From the NCBI GenBank assembly GCA_003021015.1, contig PXRK01000067.1, positions 1 through 64,000 of the forward strand: a stretch of 64,000 nt of DNA, given 5' to 3'. Below, piece by piece: positions 50,140 through 59,272 of the stretch. The DNA is from Halobacteriales archaeon QS_4_66_20 (GTDB lineage Archaea > Halobacteriota > Halobacteria > Halobacteriales > Haloarculaceae). The notes below the pieces were generated by a model, which saw only the letters and a program-made list of their open reading frames with translations, had not been told where the DNA came from and made no database searches. The translations under genes and the position numbers were made by a program. Numbering within the stretch: the first letter of the stretch is position 1; the number at the start of each line of letters is the position of its first letter.

Positions 50140-51299
50140 CGCGGCCCTCCGTCGGCGCGGTACACCGGCTTCCCCGCCACGAGTGCGCGGGCGACTGTTG
50201 GCGTCGGCTCCCGGTCGATGACGAGCAAGTCCGCCCGCGCGCCGGCCTCGATGCGGCCCCGATCCTCGAACCCTACGGCGTCGGCGGGCGCGGCGCTGAC
50301 CCGTTTGACTCGCTCGGGCAAGGGTTCCCCGGTGTCGACGAACGCGCTCGCCAGCAGCGACGGTGGGTGGTAGTCGGCCACGAGGGCGTCGACGACGCCA
50401 GCGTCGATCGCGTCGGCCGTCGAGAGGTTGCCCCACTGGCTCCCGCCGCGGACGAGGTTCGGCGCGCCCATCGCCGTCGTCATGCCGACCTCGGCGGCCC
50501 GTTCGGCCGTCGCCAGCGTGATGGGGTACTCCGTGATGTCGACGCCCGCGTTGGCGAGCCGTTCGACCTCTGCCGGGTGTTCGTCGTCGTGGGAAGCTGT
50601 CACCGCGCCGGCGTCGTGGGCCGCTTCGACGACCCGGTCGACGCGCTCGCGCAGCGTCGCCATCGGGATGTCGGTGCGCTGCTCGATCATCTCCTCTGCC
50701 TCCTCGATCGTGCGGTCGGTCGCGTTCTCGTAGTACCGCTTGAACGCCTCGATGTCCTGGAACTGCCCCTTGCCGGGGATGTGACTCATCACCGAGACGA
50801 TGTCGGCGTCGCCGGTGCCGACCGCCTCAATCACCGCGTCGACGCAGCGTTGCTGGGTGACTTCACAGCGGGCGTGTAGCCGGTGATCCGCGAGCAGGTT
50901 GTCGGCGCCGGTGATGGCCGCCGTCAGCGTCGCGCCGAGTTCCGGCGAGCGATCCGCCTCTTCGTCGAGTTCGAAAGAGACGGCGTGGAACTTCGTCGTG
51001 ATACCCGCCGAGATGTTCGCGCGGTCGGCCGAAGCGAGCGCCATCGGCATCCCGATGCGCTCGCCCGAGCGAGGGTGGAGGTGATCCTCGATGTCGTCGC
51101 CGTGGAGGTCGAGCAGGCCGGGCAGCACGAAGCGGCCGTCGGCGTCGATGATGGTGTCTGCATCGGTGTCGACGCTTCCGACCGAGACGATCCGGTCGCC
51201 CTCGACGCGGACGCCACCGTCGAGGACGGCCTCGGGCGTGACGACGCGCCCGCCGACGACGGCGACGCTTTCCGCGGCGGCCTGTGCGGCCGAACTCAT
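50136..51299 (-). CDS. phnM: PhnM, RPnTP diphosphohydrolase
   Basis: A 387-residue amidohydrolase-fold enzyme. It removes pyrophosphate from alpha-D-ribose 1-methylphosphonate 5-triphosphate in C-P lyase. Visible motifs are LPGLLDLHGDDIEDHLHPRSG (about 51-71), MPMALASADRANISAGITTKFHAVSF, SVMSHIPGKGQFQ and TASHDDEHPAEVERL. The start overlaps the phnL stop by four bases; the end overlaps the TIM-barrel gene by four bases. Confidence 0.95.
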   Translation of the reverse strand: MSSAAQAAAESVAVVGGRVVTPEAVLDGGVRVEGDRIVSVGSVDTDADTIIDADGRFVLPGLLDLHGDDIEDHLHPRSGERIGMPMALASADRANISAGITTKFHAVSFELDEEADRSPELGATLTAAITGADNLLADHRLHARCEVTQQRCVDAVIEAVGTGDADIVSVMSHIPGKGQFQDIEAFKRYYENATDRTIEEAEEMIEQRTDIPMATLRERVDRVVEAAHDAGAVTASHDDEHPAEVERLANAGVDITEYPITLATAERAAEVGMTTAMGAPNLVRGGSQWGNLSTADAIDAGVVDALVADYHPPSLLASAFVDTGEPLPERVKRVSAAPADAVGFEDRGRIEAGARADLLVIDREPTPTVARALVAGKPVYRADGGPR

Positions 51300-52033
51300 C
51301 CGACAACCACCTCCCTGTCGTAGTCGTCGACCGGGACGACCCGCTGTAGGCGGCCATCTTCCAGGACGAGGACGCGGTCGGCGACGGCCTCGACCACGTC
51401 CGCGTCGTGGAAGACGCCGATGATCGTCGTCTCGGACCCGAGAGACGTCGACAGGAGATCGATAGCAGCCTGGCGCGTCTCGGGATCGAGCGCGCTGGTC
51501 GGTTCGTCCAGCAGCAGCAGCTCCGGCTGGGGCGCCAGCGCCTGCGCGAGGTTCACCCGCTGGCGCTCGCCGCCGGAGAACGTCGCCGGGTACGCCCGCC
51601 AGAGCGCCTCGGGCACCGACAGCGCCGCCAGCAGCTCGCGGGCGGTCCCGCGGGCGTCCTCGCGGTCGAGCCCCTGCTCGACCAGCGGCCGGGCCACCAC
51701 GTCGACCGCGGGCACCCGCGGAATCTCGTCGAGGAACTGCGAGGTGTAGCCGATTGCGTCCCCGCGGAGGTCGATGACCGTCCGGTCGGGACAGGATGCC
51801 AGGTCGACGTCGCCGTCAGGGCCGTGGTAGACGACCGCGCCCGAACTGGGGTCGTAGGTACGATAGAGGCATTTCAACAGCGACGACTTGCCGCTGCCGG
51901 ACTCGCCGACGACGGCGAGAAACTCGCCCTCCCGGACGGCGAACGATACGTTTTCGAGCCCGACGACCTGGGTGTCGCCGAGCACGTGCATGTCGAAGGT
52001 CTTCGAGAGACCGTCGACGGACAGGACTGTCAT
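51296..52033 (-). CDS. phnL: PhnL, C-P lyase ABC-type ATPase
   Basis: A 245-residue ATP-binding cassette. Walker [18 protein letters not shown] (about 38-54), signature FSGGERQRVNLAQAL and Walker B LLLDEPTSALDPETR. As in other C-P lyase systems it is not a transporter ATPase but works with PhnGHI to attach phosphonate to ribose. Four-base overlaps tie it to phnK and phnM. Confidence 0.94.
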   Translation of the reverse strand: MTVLSVDGLSKTFDMHVLGDTQVVGLENVSFAVREGEFLAVVGESGSGKSSLLKCLYRTYDPSSGAVVYHGPDGDVDLASCPDRTVIDLRGDAIGYTSQFLDEIPRVPAVDVVARPLVEQGLDREDARGTARELLAALSVPEALWRAYPATFSGGERQRVNLAQALAPQPELLLLDEPTSALDPETRQAAIDLLSTSLGSETTIIGVFHDADVVEAVADRVLVLEDGRLQRVVPVDDYDREVVVG

Positions 52034-52860
52034 ATGACTGAGTTGATAAGGGTCTGTGTGTACTCGTGGTGCGGGTCTTCCATGACGCGGTCGGTGAGCC
52101 CGGACTCGACGACCCGGCCGTGGCGCATCACCAGCGTCCGGTCGGCGAGCAGCCGGACGACGCTCAGGTCGTGTGAGACGACGATGGCGGCGACGCCCGC
52201 CTCGCGCTGGACGCGCCGGAACGTGTCCAGCACTCGGGCCTGGACGCTCACGTCGAGCCCGGCCGTGGGCTCGTCGAGCACGACGAGGTCGGGGTCGGTC
52301 GCCAGCGCGCGGGCGATCTGGACGCGGCGCTGCATCCCTCCGGAGTAGGTGCTCGTCGGGTCGTCCATCCGCGCGACCGGGATCTCCGTCGCCTCGAACA
52401 GCTCCCGGACGCGCTCGCGGACGTCCTCGTAGGATCGCCAGCCCGCCGAGAGCAGCTGCTCCGCGACGTTGCCGCCGCCCGTGAACTCCAGGGTCAGCCC
52501 GTCGCGGATGTGCTGATGGACCAGTGCAATCTCGCCTGTCCGGAGGTCGTGGCGCGTCTCGTAGTCTACGTCCAGCAAGTTCCCGTCGTGACCTGCGTAG
52601 CGGACCTCGCCGGCAGTCGTGGCGTCATCGTCGCGTTCGAGTGCGAGCAGTTCCGCCAGGCTGGACTTCCCGGAGCCGGACTCGCCGACCACGCCCAGCA
52701 CCTCCCCGGCCTCGACGCTGAGATCGGCGTCGGCGCAGGCAACGACGCTCCCGCAGTGGGGACACTGGTTCGTCCCCTCGCGGTCGCCGGTCGACTCGAG
52801 ACAGCGGGGACAGCCGGGGCCGTACCGCACCGCCAGGCCGCTGGCTTCCAGCAGCGTCAC
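52030..52860 (-). CDS. phnK: PhnK, C-P lyase ABC-type ATPase with Cys4 insert
   Basis: A 276-residue cassette related to DppF. It has Walker [18 protein letters not shown] (about 56-72), signature YSGGMQRRVQIARAL and Walker B LVVLDEPTAGLDV. Before Walker A is an insert with two CxxC pairs (CPRC at 17-20, CPHC at 33-36), a probable zinc ribbon. In E. coli PhnK this region is short, to my knowledge. PhnK docks on the PhnGHIJ core and remodels PhnJ. Coupled by four-base overlaps with phnJ and phnL. Confidence 0.93.
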   Translation of the reverse strand: MTLLEASGLAVRYGPGCPRCLESTGDREGTNQCPHCGSVVACADADLSVEAGEVLGVVGESGSGKSSLAELLALERDDDATTAGEVRYAGHDGNLLDVDYETRHDLRTGEIALVHQHIRDGLTLEFTGGGNVAEQLLSAGWRSYEDVRERVRELFEATEIPVARMDDPTSTYSGGMQRRVQIARALATDPDLVVLDEPTAGLDVSVQARVLDTFRRVQREAGVAAIVVSHDLSVVRLLADRTLVMRHGRVVESGLTDRVMEDPHHEYTQTLINSVI

Positions 52861-53975
52861 TGGCCGGTCCCTCCCTGGTCAGCCGCGGATCCGGTATCGT
52901 CGTCCGCGGCCGCGTCGGGCGTGCCCGGCCCCCAGTCGACTCCCTCGCGGTCGAGGTGGTGGTCCTTCGACAGCTCCGGGTGCTCGCGGCGCTTCTCGCA
53001 GAAGCTCGTATCGTTGCAGGCGTAGCGGGTCTCGAAGGCGTCCGCTCCTCGGTCGGTGGCCTCCTCGGAAACCTCCACGAGGTAGGTGTCGGTCGATCCG
53101 CAGGCGTGACAGGCCTGGTCGGGGAAGCGCTCGACCGTGAACTCCCGGTCGGTGAACGCCAGCGGCTCGACCGCAGTGTGTGGCGGGACGGCGTAGATGC
53201 GCGCCTCGCGGCCCGCAGCCAGGATCGTGAGGTGGTCCGCGTCGTCGAGTTTCGGCACGTCCCACCGCGGGATCGGCGAGGGATCCATCAGGTAGCGCCC
53301 GGCGACCATGGTCGGGTACCGGGCAGCGATGTTGATCTCGCCGTACTCGACGACATTCTCGTAGAGGTGGACCCACATCTTCCCGTAATTTGCGTGAGCG
53401 TGCCGGCGACGGTTGGCCGCATCAGAGGGATCGACGTTCCGCAGCGGGTCGGTGATCGGTACCTGCAACACCAGGCGCTGGTCGTCGGTCAGCACCTCCT
53501 CCGGGATGCGGTGGCGGCTCTGGATCAGGTCCGCCCCGGTGGTGTCGGTCGTCGTCGTCACGTCGGCGGTGTTGTCCGCCAGCCGCCGGATGTTAGCGGC
53601 GTTGACGCTCCCGTCCGCACCCTGGTCGATCACCTTGAACGTGTCCCCGGGGCCGAGCAACGACAGCGACGCCTGGATGCCGCCGGTCCCCCATCCGCGA
53701 GCCAGCGGCATCGGCCGGGAGGCGTACGGTACCTGGTGGCCCGGGATGGCAACCGCCTTCAGCATCGCACGCCGGACCTCGCGTTTGGTGTGTTCGTCGA
53801 GGTAGGCGTAGTTGTACCCTCTCAGGCCGTCGTCTTCCAGCGATGCGAGCGCAGCGTCGACGGACGCTGTCGGGACGGGTGTCCCGCCGTCTGCGGTGTC
53901 GGTGGCGGTCGGTGTCCCGCCGTCAGTCGTGCCTTCGCCGGGCGCCCCCTCGTCAGCGGCAGGCTGCTCAGTCAT
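52857..53975 (-). CDS. phnJ: PhnJ, C-P lyase radical-SAM enzyme
   Basis: A protein of 372 residues from the ATG at 53975. It carries out the C-P bond cleavage. The N-terminal 50 residues are a Thr/Gly/Asp-rich extension. Then comes GYNYAYLDEHTKREVRRAML, IPGHQVPYASRPMPLARGWG, then TGGIQASLSLLG. The Fe-S and catalytic Cys residues are Cys289, Cys292, Cys320 and Cys326 (CHAC...CNDTSFC), with the same arrangement as E. coli PhnJ. It overlaps phnI by eight bases and phnK by four. Confidence 0.95.
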   Translation of the reverse strand: MTEQPAADEGAPGEGTTDGGTPTATDTADGGTPVPTASVDAALASLEDDGLRGYNYAYLDEHTKREVRRAMLKAVAIPGHQVPYASRPMPLARGWGTGGIQASLSLLGPGDTFKVIDQGADGSVNAANIRRLADNTADVTTTTDTTGADLIQSRHRIPEEVLTDDQRLVLQVPITDPLRNVDPSDAANRRRHAHANYGKMWVHLYENVVEYGEINIAARYPTMVAGRYLMDPSPIPRWDVPKLDDADHLTILAAGREARIYAVPPHTAVEPLAFTDREFTVERFPDQACHACGSTDTYLVEVSEEATDRGADAFETRYACNDTSFCEKRREHPELSKDHHLDREGVDWGPGTPDAAADDDTGSAADQGGTGQ

Positions 53976-55098
53976 CGTCACTCGCCTCCGCGACTGCCGA
54001 GTCTGCGGGCTGGTCGTCCGCAACTCGGCCGTCGTCGCTCAGTCCCTGCCGTTCCCTGATCGCGCGGATACGGTCCAGAATCGACTGGAAGGTGACGTAG
54101 TGTGGCAGCTTGAGGTGCTCGATGAAGCCAAAGGAGTCCATCCCGTCGACCGTATCGAGGACGAACTCGGCGCGCTCGGCCGGTTCGGCCTCGCTGTCGA
54201 GCTGGATCGAGGCGTCGAGGACGGTCATCCCGATGGCCTTGCGCTCGTTGCGGCCGAACGTCAGCCCGTAGCCGAACGCGAACTGGGGGTCCGCCCGCTT
54301 CTCGTAGACGGGGACGACGGCCTCCGACTCGGTGATCTCGGTGTGAGTGACGGTCACGTCCTCACCGGTGTAGGGGTGCTCGATCCGGACCGGCAGGCGG
54401 CCGACGCGAACCTCCGCCAGCGTCGGGTGAACCTGCCCATAGCCCCGCAGCGCGGAGTAGCCAAGCGCGGTCACCGCGCCGGTCTCGCCGCGGGCCAGTT
54501 CCTGGAGCACCTCGTCGCGCTCGGGCGGGTGCGTGACCGACTCCCGAGTCGTGTCGTTGGGCTCGTCGCGCTCTGGTTCCTCGGGCTCGTGCAACAGCCC
54601 TTCCGACCGGAGCAGTTCCGTGACAGTGGTCAGCCGCTCGGGGTCGCCCTCGTCGTCGAGATCCCACTCGGCGGTGGGATCCCCTGGCTCGCCCTCCAGC
54701 AGGTCGAAATCCAGCAGTCGCTGGGTGTAGTCCTTCGTCGCGCCGAGGATCTGTCCGCCGGGGACGTCCTTGAACGCCGGCGAGACGCGCCTGCTGGCGA
54801 TCATCTCCCCCGGATCGACTGTGGCCGTCGCATCGAATCGCTCCAGCGTCGACCGATAGGCACGCAGCAAAAACGCCGCCTCGACTGTGTCGCCCTGGGC
54901 CTGCTTGACCGCCAGCGCGGCCAGCCGCGGGGCGTAGAGGCCGCCCTCGCTCATCGCCTGCCCGGTGAGTCGCCCGAGCTGTCCCTCGATCTGGTCGACG
55001 CCGAGGGCGTCAACGTTGTCGTCGACGCGCTGTTTTTCGAACAACTGCTCGGCGCGCTCGATGATCTCCTCGCCGGCAGTCACCGCGACGTACCCCAT
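53968..55098 (-). CDS. phnI: PhnI, C-P lyase subunit
   Basis: A 376-residue PhnI. It starts MGYVAVTAGEEIIERAEQLFE, then DQIEGQLGRLTGQAMSEGGLYAPRLAALAVKQAQGD (about 34-70) and ALGYSALRGYGQVHPTLAEVRVG. Nucleosidase-like role: with PhnG, H and L it attaches phosphonate to ATP ribose and releases adenine. The stop overlaps phnJ; the start abuts phnH exactly. Confidence 0.95.
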   Translation of the reverse strand: MGYVAVTAGEEIIERAEQLFEKQRVDDNVDALGVDQIEGQLGRLTGQAMSEGGLYAPRLAALAVKQAQGDTVEAAFLLRAYRSTLERFDATATVDPGEMIASRRVSPAFKDVPGGQILGATKDYTQRLLDFDLLEGEPGDPTAEWDLDDEGDPERLTTVTELLRSEGLLHEPEEPERDEPNDTTRESVTHPPERDEVLQELARGETGAVTALGYSALRGYGQVHPTLAEVRVGRLPVRIEHPYTGEDVTVTHTEITESEAVVPVYEKRADPQFAFGYGLTFGRNERKAIGMTVLDASIQLDSEAEPAERAEFVLDTVDGMDSFGFIEHLKLPHYVTFQSILDRIRAIRERQGLSDDGRVADDQPADSAVAEASDDD

Positions 55099-55644
55099 TC
55101 AGGCCACCTCCACCGTCGCCGACCGCGGGAGTGTAGCCACGCGGTCCTCGGTTGCGAACACGGCGTCGACGCCGCGTGGGTAGCCCGACCCTGCCGCCGC
55201 GAGCGCGGTCAGTTCCGCCTCGGGCAGGCCCACCGACAGCGTCGCCGTCCCGTCGACGCCGGGCCCCGAGAGTGTCAGCGTCGTCCCGTTGCCCCCGCCG
55301 GCGGCGAGGGCGTCAACGCGGTAGACGACGGTCGCCCCGTCGCTCGGTTCGGTCAGTGATCCGCGTTCACAGTCCCGCACGTCCCAGCCCGTGTGCTCGC
55401 GGGCGTGGACGACGTCTGCCACCGCGTGCGGGGCATGGTCGAGTCGGCCCTGGGCGGCCAGTGCGTCCCGCAGCGTCTCGTCGTCGGTCGAAAGCGTCAC
55501 CTCGTGGTCGAGAAGTGTCGCCACGACGGCGTGGTCCGCGGGCGCCGGTACGTCGTGGACGGTGCCGGGCCGGCTCATCGCCGCCAGGAGACTGTCGAAC
55601 GTTCGGCGGGTGTCGTGGACGGGGTCGATGCCGAGGGCTCTCAC
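55099..55644 (-). CDS. phnH: PhnH, C-P lyase subunit
   Basis: A 181-residue PhnH that starts with GTG at 55644, overlapping the phnG stop by three bases (GTGA). Family patterns: DTRRTFDSLLAAMSRPGTV (about 10-28), ATLLDHEVTLSTDD, and the C-terminal GPGVDGTATLSVGLP. It forms the core complex with PhnG, I and J. Confidence 0.93.
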   Translation of the reverse strand: MRALGIDPVHDTRRTFDSLLAAMSRPGTVHDVPAPADHAVVATLLDHEVTLSTDDETLRDALAAQGRLDHAPHAVADVVHAREHTGWDVRDCERGSLTEPSDGATVVYRVDALAAGGGNGTTLTLSGPGVDGTATLSVGLPEAELTALAAAGSGYPRGVDAVFATEDRVATLPRSATVEVA

Positions 55645-56084
55645 TCCTGGCCCTCCATCGTCTCGAACTCCACAGCGGTGTGTTTGCTCTCGGCCCAGTC
55701 CCGGCGTCGCTGCTCTCGCTGGCGGGCATCCACGTCTTCGAGGGCGGCGACGATTTCTGGCGTCTCCGCGTGACCCGCGGCGACGGCGGCGTCGACGATG
55801 GCTCCCGAGAGTGCCGCGCGTTCGGCCTTGCCCGGTAGCATCGCGAACCCGCGCGTCCCGTCGAGGTCGACCTCTGCGGGCGTCACCACCACCTCGCCGA
55901 GGTTGAACGGGCGGCGTTCGACCGGGTCGCGCACCTGCTGCAACAGCAGTTGCGGCCGCGGCTCCTGGCGGACCGACAGCGGCGGATCGTCAGCGAGTAC
56001 GTTGTTGGCAAACCGGGCGAGCGTCCCCTCCTCACAGGCGGCGATTAGCTCGAACCGGTCGGACCTGTCGTGTGGATCAACCAT
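55641..56084 (-). CDS. phnG: PhnG, C-P lyase subunit
   Basis: A protein of 147 residues from the ATG at 56084. It has PRPQLLLQQVRDPVERRPFNLGEVVVTPAEVDLDGTRGFAMLPG (about 43-86), the defining PhnG region with the conserved GEV and GxAM segments. First gene of the minus-strand C-P lyase operon. A TATA-like box lies about 33 nt upstream, so the message should be nearly leaderless. Confidence 0.93.
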   Translation of the reverse strand: MVDPHDRSDRFELIAACEEGTLARFANNVLADDPPLSVRQEPRPQLLLQQVRDPVERRPFNLGEVVVTPAEVDLDGTRGFAMLPGKAERAALSGAIVDAAVAAGHAETPEIVAALEDVDARQREQRRRDWAESKHTAVEFETMEGQE

Positions 56085-56310
56085 GCGCTCGGTCGAAACA
56101 CGCCCAAACAACCGCATAAGGATTCTCTCGGTACTCTCTGATGCTCGCTCGCTGTGAGGGTTCGTTCCCCGTCCTGTGAGATAGCGTCTGGACGAGTCTG
56201 GACTGAAAGATCGGGGATGGGTATCGACATGGGACGGTCGACACCCACGACGGACGCTTTGGACTCTATACAGGCAATCGTTATTCAACCTGTTTGCCAG
56301 TTCCGAACTG
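56085..56310. promoter_or_regulatory. Divergent phnG/phnD control region
   Basis: A 226-bp gap between the phnG and phnD starts. On the minus strand CTTATGCGG (56112-56120) is a TATA-like box for phnG. On the plus strand CTCTATACA (56264-56272) is one for phnD. In between lies an imperfect inverted repeat at 56219-56246 that could bind a phosphate-response regulator. Confidence 0.5.
56219..56246. promoter_or_regulatory. Inverted repeat, possible operator in the phn control region
   Basis: GGGTATCGAC is separated by eight bases from GTCGACACCC. The 10-base arms pair with one mismatch. It sits 18 bp upstream of the phnD TATA-like box. No regulator gene is adjacent, so the factor is unknown. 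Confidence 0.4.
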
Positions 56311-57345
56311 ATGTCCGACGACAAGGGTGACTACGCCCCAGGGGTATCGACACGACAGCACAGTCCTGACTCGGGACTGGTCGGGCGACGGAAGTTCATT
56401 GTCGGGGGGGCTGTGACGGCTGCCAGCGTGGGGCTCGCAGGCTGTGGCGGCGTGCTCGGCGGCGGCGGCGGGTCCGACGAGGTCGAAACCATCACGATGC
56501 TGCTCACACCGGGCACACCGGCCGACGCCCGGCAGCGGTACAAACCAGTGCAGAACCTGCTGAACGGCGAGGTCGACGGCGTCGACGTCAAGATGGAGGT
56601 TCCGCAGGATTACTCGGCGATCCGTCCCGCCCTGAAGAGCGAGCAGGCGGAGATCGGGATGGACGACGTAACGCTGCTCTCGAACCCGGATCTCATGGAC
56701 GTTTACGGGACGACTGTGACGGGTGGGTCGGCGTTTTACTTCTCGTTGATGCTCGTCCCGCCGGAGTCGGAGATCGACGAACGGACCGACGTCAAAGGCA
56801 AGACGTGGGCGTTTGCCGACCGGCTCTCGACCAGCGGCTCCATCTTCGCGCTGTACACGCTCCAGCAAGCCGGGCTCGACATCGGCGATGCGCCGAAGGG
56901 TGATGCCGAGGACTTCGACGGGAGCTGGACCGACCACGACCAGGCGCTGCAGCGACTCGCCAACGGGGATGCCGACGGCGCTACCACCTGGGGGGGCAAC
57001 GGGATCCCGCACCTCCCGGAGGGCACTGACGTGCCCCAGCGCGTCGAGGAGAAGAGTTCGTTCCTGGATACGATGGGCAGCGAGACGCCGCAGTTCAAGG
57101 CGATCTGGTGGTCGTTCCCGATCCCGAAACAGCCGATGTACGCCCGTAGTTCCTGGGAGTCCGAGAAGAAAAGCGAGATCGGCGAGGTGCTACTGAACTC
57201 CACGAAGGACAAGATCACGGAGTACTACCCGGAGGAGTACAACGAGGAGAAACTGCCCTTCACGACGTTGACCGACACGTCACTGGAGGACTACGAGCCG
57301 GTCAGAAAGCGCATGAACGCCGTCGGCATCGAGTTCGACGCATAA
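56311..57345 (+). CDS. phnD: PhnD-like phosphonate/phosphate-binding lipoprotein
   Basis: A 344-residue substrate-binding protein. Twin-arginine-type signal GRRKFIVGGAVTAASVGLAGC with lipobox LAGC near residue 48, so Tat-exported and lipid-anchored. Mature part: MLLTPGTPADARQRYKPVQNLL and DRLSTSGSIFALYTLQQAG, the PhnD/phosphonate-ABC family pattern. It captures phosphonate outside the cell for PhnE/PhnC. The ATPase gene follows after 15 bases. Confidence 0.93.
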   Translation: MSDDKGDYAPGVSTRQHSPDSGLVGRRKFIVGGAVTAASVGLAGCGGVLGGGGGSDEVETITMLLTPGTPADARQRYKPVQNLLNGEVDGVDVKMEVPQDYSAIRPALKSEQAEIGMDDVTLLSNPDLMDVYGTTVTGGSAFYFSLMLVPPESEIDERTDVKGKTWAFADRLSTSGSIFALYTLQQAGLDIGDAPKGDAEDFDGSWTDHDQALQRLANGDADGATTWGGNGIPHLPEGTDVPQRVEEKSSFLDTMGSETPQFKAIWWSFPIPKQPMYARSSWESEKKSEIGEVLLNSTKDKITEYYPEEYNEEKLPFTTLTDTSLEDYEPVRKRMNAVGIEFDA

Positions 57346-57360
57346 CTGCATGTATTTCCA

Positions 57361-58170
57361 ATGAGTACACTGACAATCGAGAACCTCTCGAAACAGTACG
57401 GTGACGTGACCGCCCTCGAGGACGTGTCCTTCGAGATCGAGGACGAGTTCGTCGTCCTGCTGGGTGAATCGGGCGCTGGCAAGTCGACGCTATTGCGGTG
57501 TGTCAACGGGCTGACCGAGCCGACGAGCGGCACCATCTCGCTGGGCGGCGAGCCGATCAGCGACTCCCAGGCGGACATCGGGATGATCTTCCAGCAGCAC
57601 AACCTCGTCGACGGCGTATCGGCGTATCTCAACGCGCTCACGGGATCGCTCAACCGGGTGTCGATGCTCCGGAGCCTCCTCCAGTGGCAGTCCCGGGCTG
57701 ACAAGCTCAGTGCGCTGGAGGCGCTTGAGACCGTCGGGCTGCTCGAAGAGAGCCAACAGGGGGTCTCGCAGATGTCCGGCGGCCAGCAGCAGCGCGTCGG
57801 CATCGCACGGGCACTCGTGCAGGATCCGCGGCTGCTGCTGGCGGACGAGCCAGTCGCCAGCCTGGATCCGTCCAGCGCCGAGACGGTAATGGGGTACCTC
57901 CGCAAGGCCGCCGAGGAACACGACGTGACCGCACTGGTCAGCCTCCACCAGGTCAACATCGCCGCCCACTTCGGCGACCGCTTCATCGGGCTGCGCGACG
58001 GGCAGAAGCTGTTCGACGTCGAACGCGAGGAGCTCTCGCCGGAACTGATCGACGACCTCTACGGGAGCGTCGAGACGGTCGCGCTCGCGAAGCCGGAGGA
58101 GATTGCCGGGGCGGGTCCCGGCGAGCTCGACGGCGTGCCGGGAGAGATCGAACAGGAGATCGAAGCGTGA
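57361..58170 (+). CDS. phnC: PhnC-like phosphonate ABC transporter ATPase
   Basis: A 269-residue ATPase. Walker A VLLGESGAGKSTLLRCVNGL (about 31-50), Q-loop GMIFQQHNLV, signature [15 protein letters not shown] and Walker B LLLADEPVASLDP. The motif FQQHNL is typical of PhnC. It energises uptake with PhnE and PhnD. The stop overlaps the phnE GTG start by four bases. Confidence 0.95.
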   Translation: MSTLTIENLSKQYGDVTALEDVSFEIEDEFVVLLGESGAGKSTLLRCVNGLTEPTSGTISLGGEPISDSQADIGMIFQQHNLVDGVSAYLNALTGSLNRVSMLRSLLQWQSRADKLSALEALETVGLLEESQQGVSQMSGGQQQRVGIARALVQDPRLLLADEPVASLDPSSAETVMGYLRKAAEEHDVTALVSLHQVNIAAHFGDRFIGLRDGQKLFDVEREELSPELIDDLYGSVETVALAKPEEIAGAGPGELDGVPGEIEQEIEA

Positions 58171-59198
58171 GTACGCCACCGTCGAAGGGGGACTCCCTCG
58201 CGGCGTACTTCGGCTACGCCGAGATCGGTGACTCCCCCGCCGAACGGAAGCTCCAGGAGATGAAGCGCCGCAAAACGCGGCGGCGACTCTGGACACTGGC
58301 CGGAGTGATCGCCACCGGGACGCTCTTTTATGCGAGCCTGCTCCTCATCGAGTTCAACGTCGCGGAACTGATCGGCCAGCTCGACCAGTTCTACGAGGCG
58401 CTGCTTGAGTACTTCCCGCCGACGACGTACTTCGGGATCCCGTTCGTCGACGTGGGCGCGTACGTCGACTTCATGATCGCGGAGAACCTGATCCTCACCG
58501 TCGAGAACGGGCAGATCGTCTGGGGTGCGATGTTCGTGACGATGGCCGTCGCCTTCGCCGGCACGGTGCTGGGGTTGCCCCTGGCGCTGTTTTTCGGCGT
58601 CATGTCCAGCGAGCGCGTCATCCCCTACCCGTTCAACTTCGTCTTCCGGGCGACGATGAGCCTGATCCGCGCGATCCCGGGGCTCGTGTGGTTTCTGATC
58701 CTGATCCCGCTGGCGGGCGTCACGCCGTTTACCGGTGCGCTGGCGATCATGGTCGACACGACCGGCTACCTCGGGCGGCTGTTCACCGACGAACTTGAAG
58801 AGATCGAGGACGGTCCTATCGAGGGGATCCGCTCGACCGGCGCCAGCCGCTCGCAGGTCGTCTCCTTCGGCATGCTGAGCCAGGTGTTCCGGCAGTTCAT
58901 CGCCTGGATCGCCTTCGACCTCGAACATAACGTCCGGGCAGCAATCGGGCTGGGCATCATCGGCGCCGGCGGCCTCGGGCTGGAGCTGTACATCCAGCGC
59001 CAGACGTTCCACTACACCGAGATGATGGCCTGCATCATCCTGATCTTCCTGCTTGCGGGCTCGGTCGAGCTGATCAGCCAGCGGGTCCGGTCGGCGCTGC
59101 GCGATGACGACACTGTCGAAAAGTCCGGCGTCCTCGAAGCGTTCGTCAACGCTCCCCGGAACATCCTTGCCTCCACGATGGGCCGCCGCGGGCGATGA
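58167..59198 (+). CDS. phnE: PhnE-like phosphonate ABC transporter permease
   Basis: A 343-residue permease starting with GTG at 58167 (overlap with phnC). About six membrane segments lie at roughly 40-65, 118-145, 155-180, 190-210, 245-265 and 283-305. The EAA loop is GPIEGIRSTGASRSQVVSFGML (about 213-234). One permease gene suggests a homodimer. It closes the plus-strand transporter unit phnD-phnC-phnE. Confidence 0.94.
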   Translation: MSTPPSKGDSLAAYFGYAEIGDSPAERKLQEMKRRKTRRRLWTLAGVIATGTLFYASLLLIEFNVAELIGQLDQFYEALLEYFPPTTYFGIPFVDVGAYVDFMIAENLILTVENGQIVWGAMFVTMAVAFAGTVLGLPLALFFGVMSSERVIPYPFNFVFRATMSLIRAIPGLVWFLILIPLAGVTPFTGALAIMVDTTGYLGRLFTDELEEIEDGPIEGIRSTGASRSQVVSFGMLSQVFRQFIAWIAFDLEHNVRAAIGLGIIGAGGLGLELYIQRQTFHYTEMMACIILIFLLAGSVELISQRVRSALRDDDTVEKSGVLEAFVNAPRNILASTMGRRGR

Positions 59199-59272
59199 CC
59201 TGCTACGAGGCGTACGGGCCGGACCGGACGTGAACGCTCGGGCCGGACCCGACGCTGCACGACCCCGTCTGA

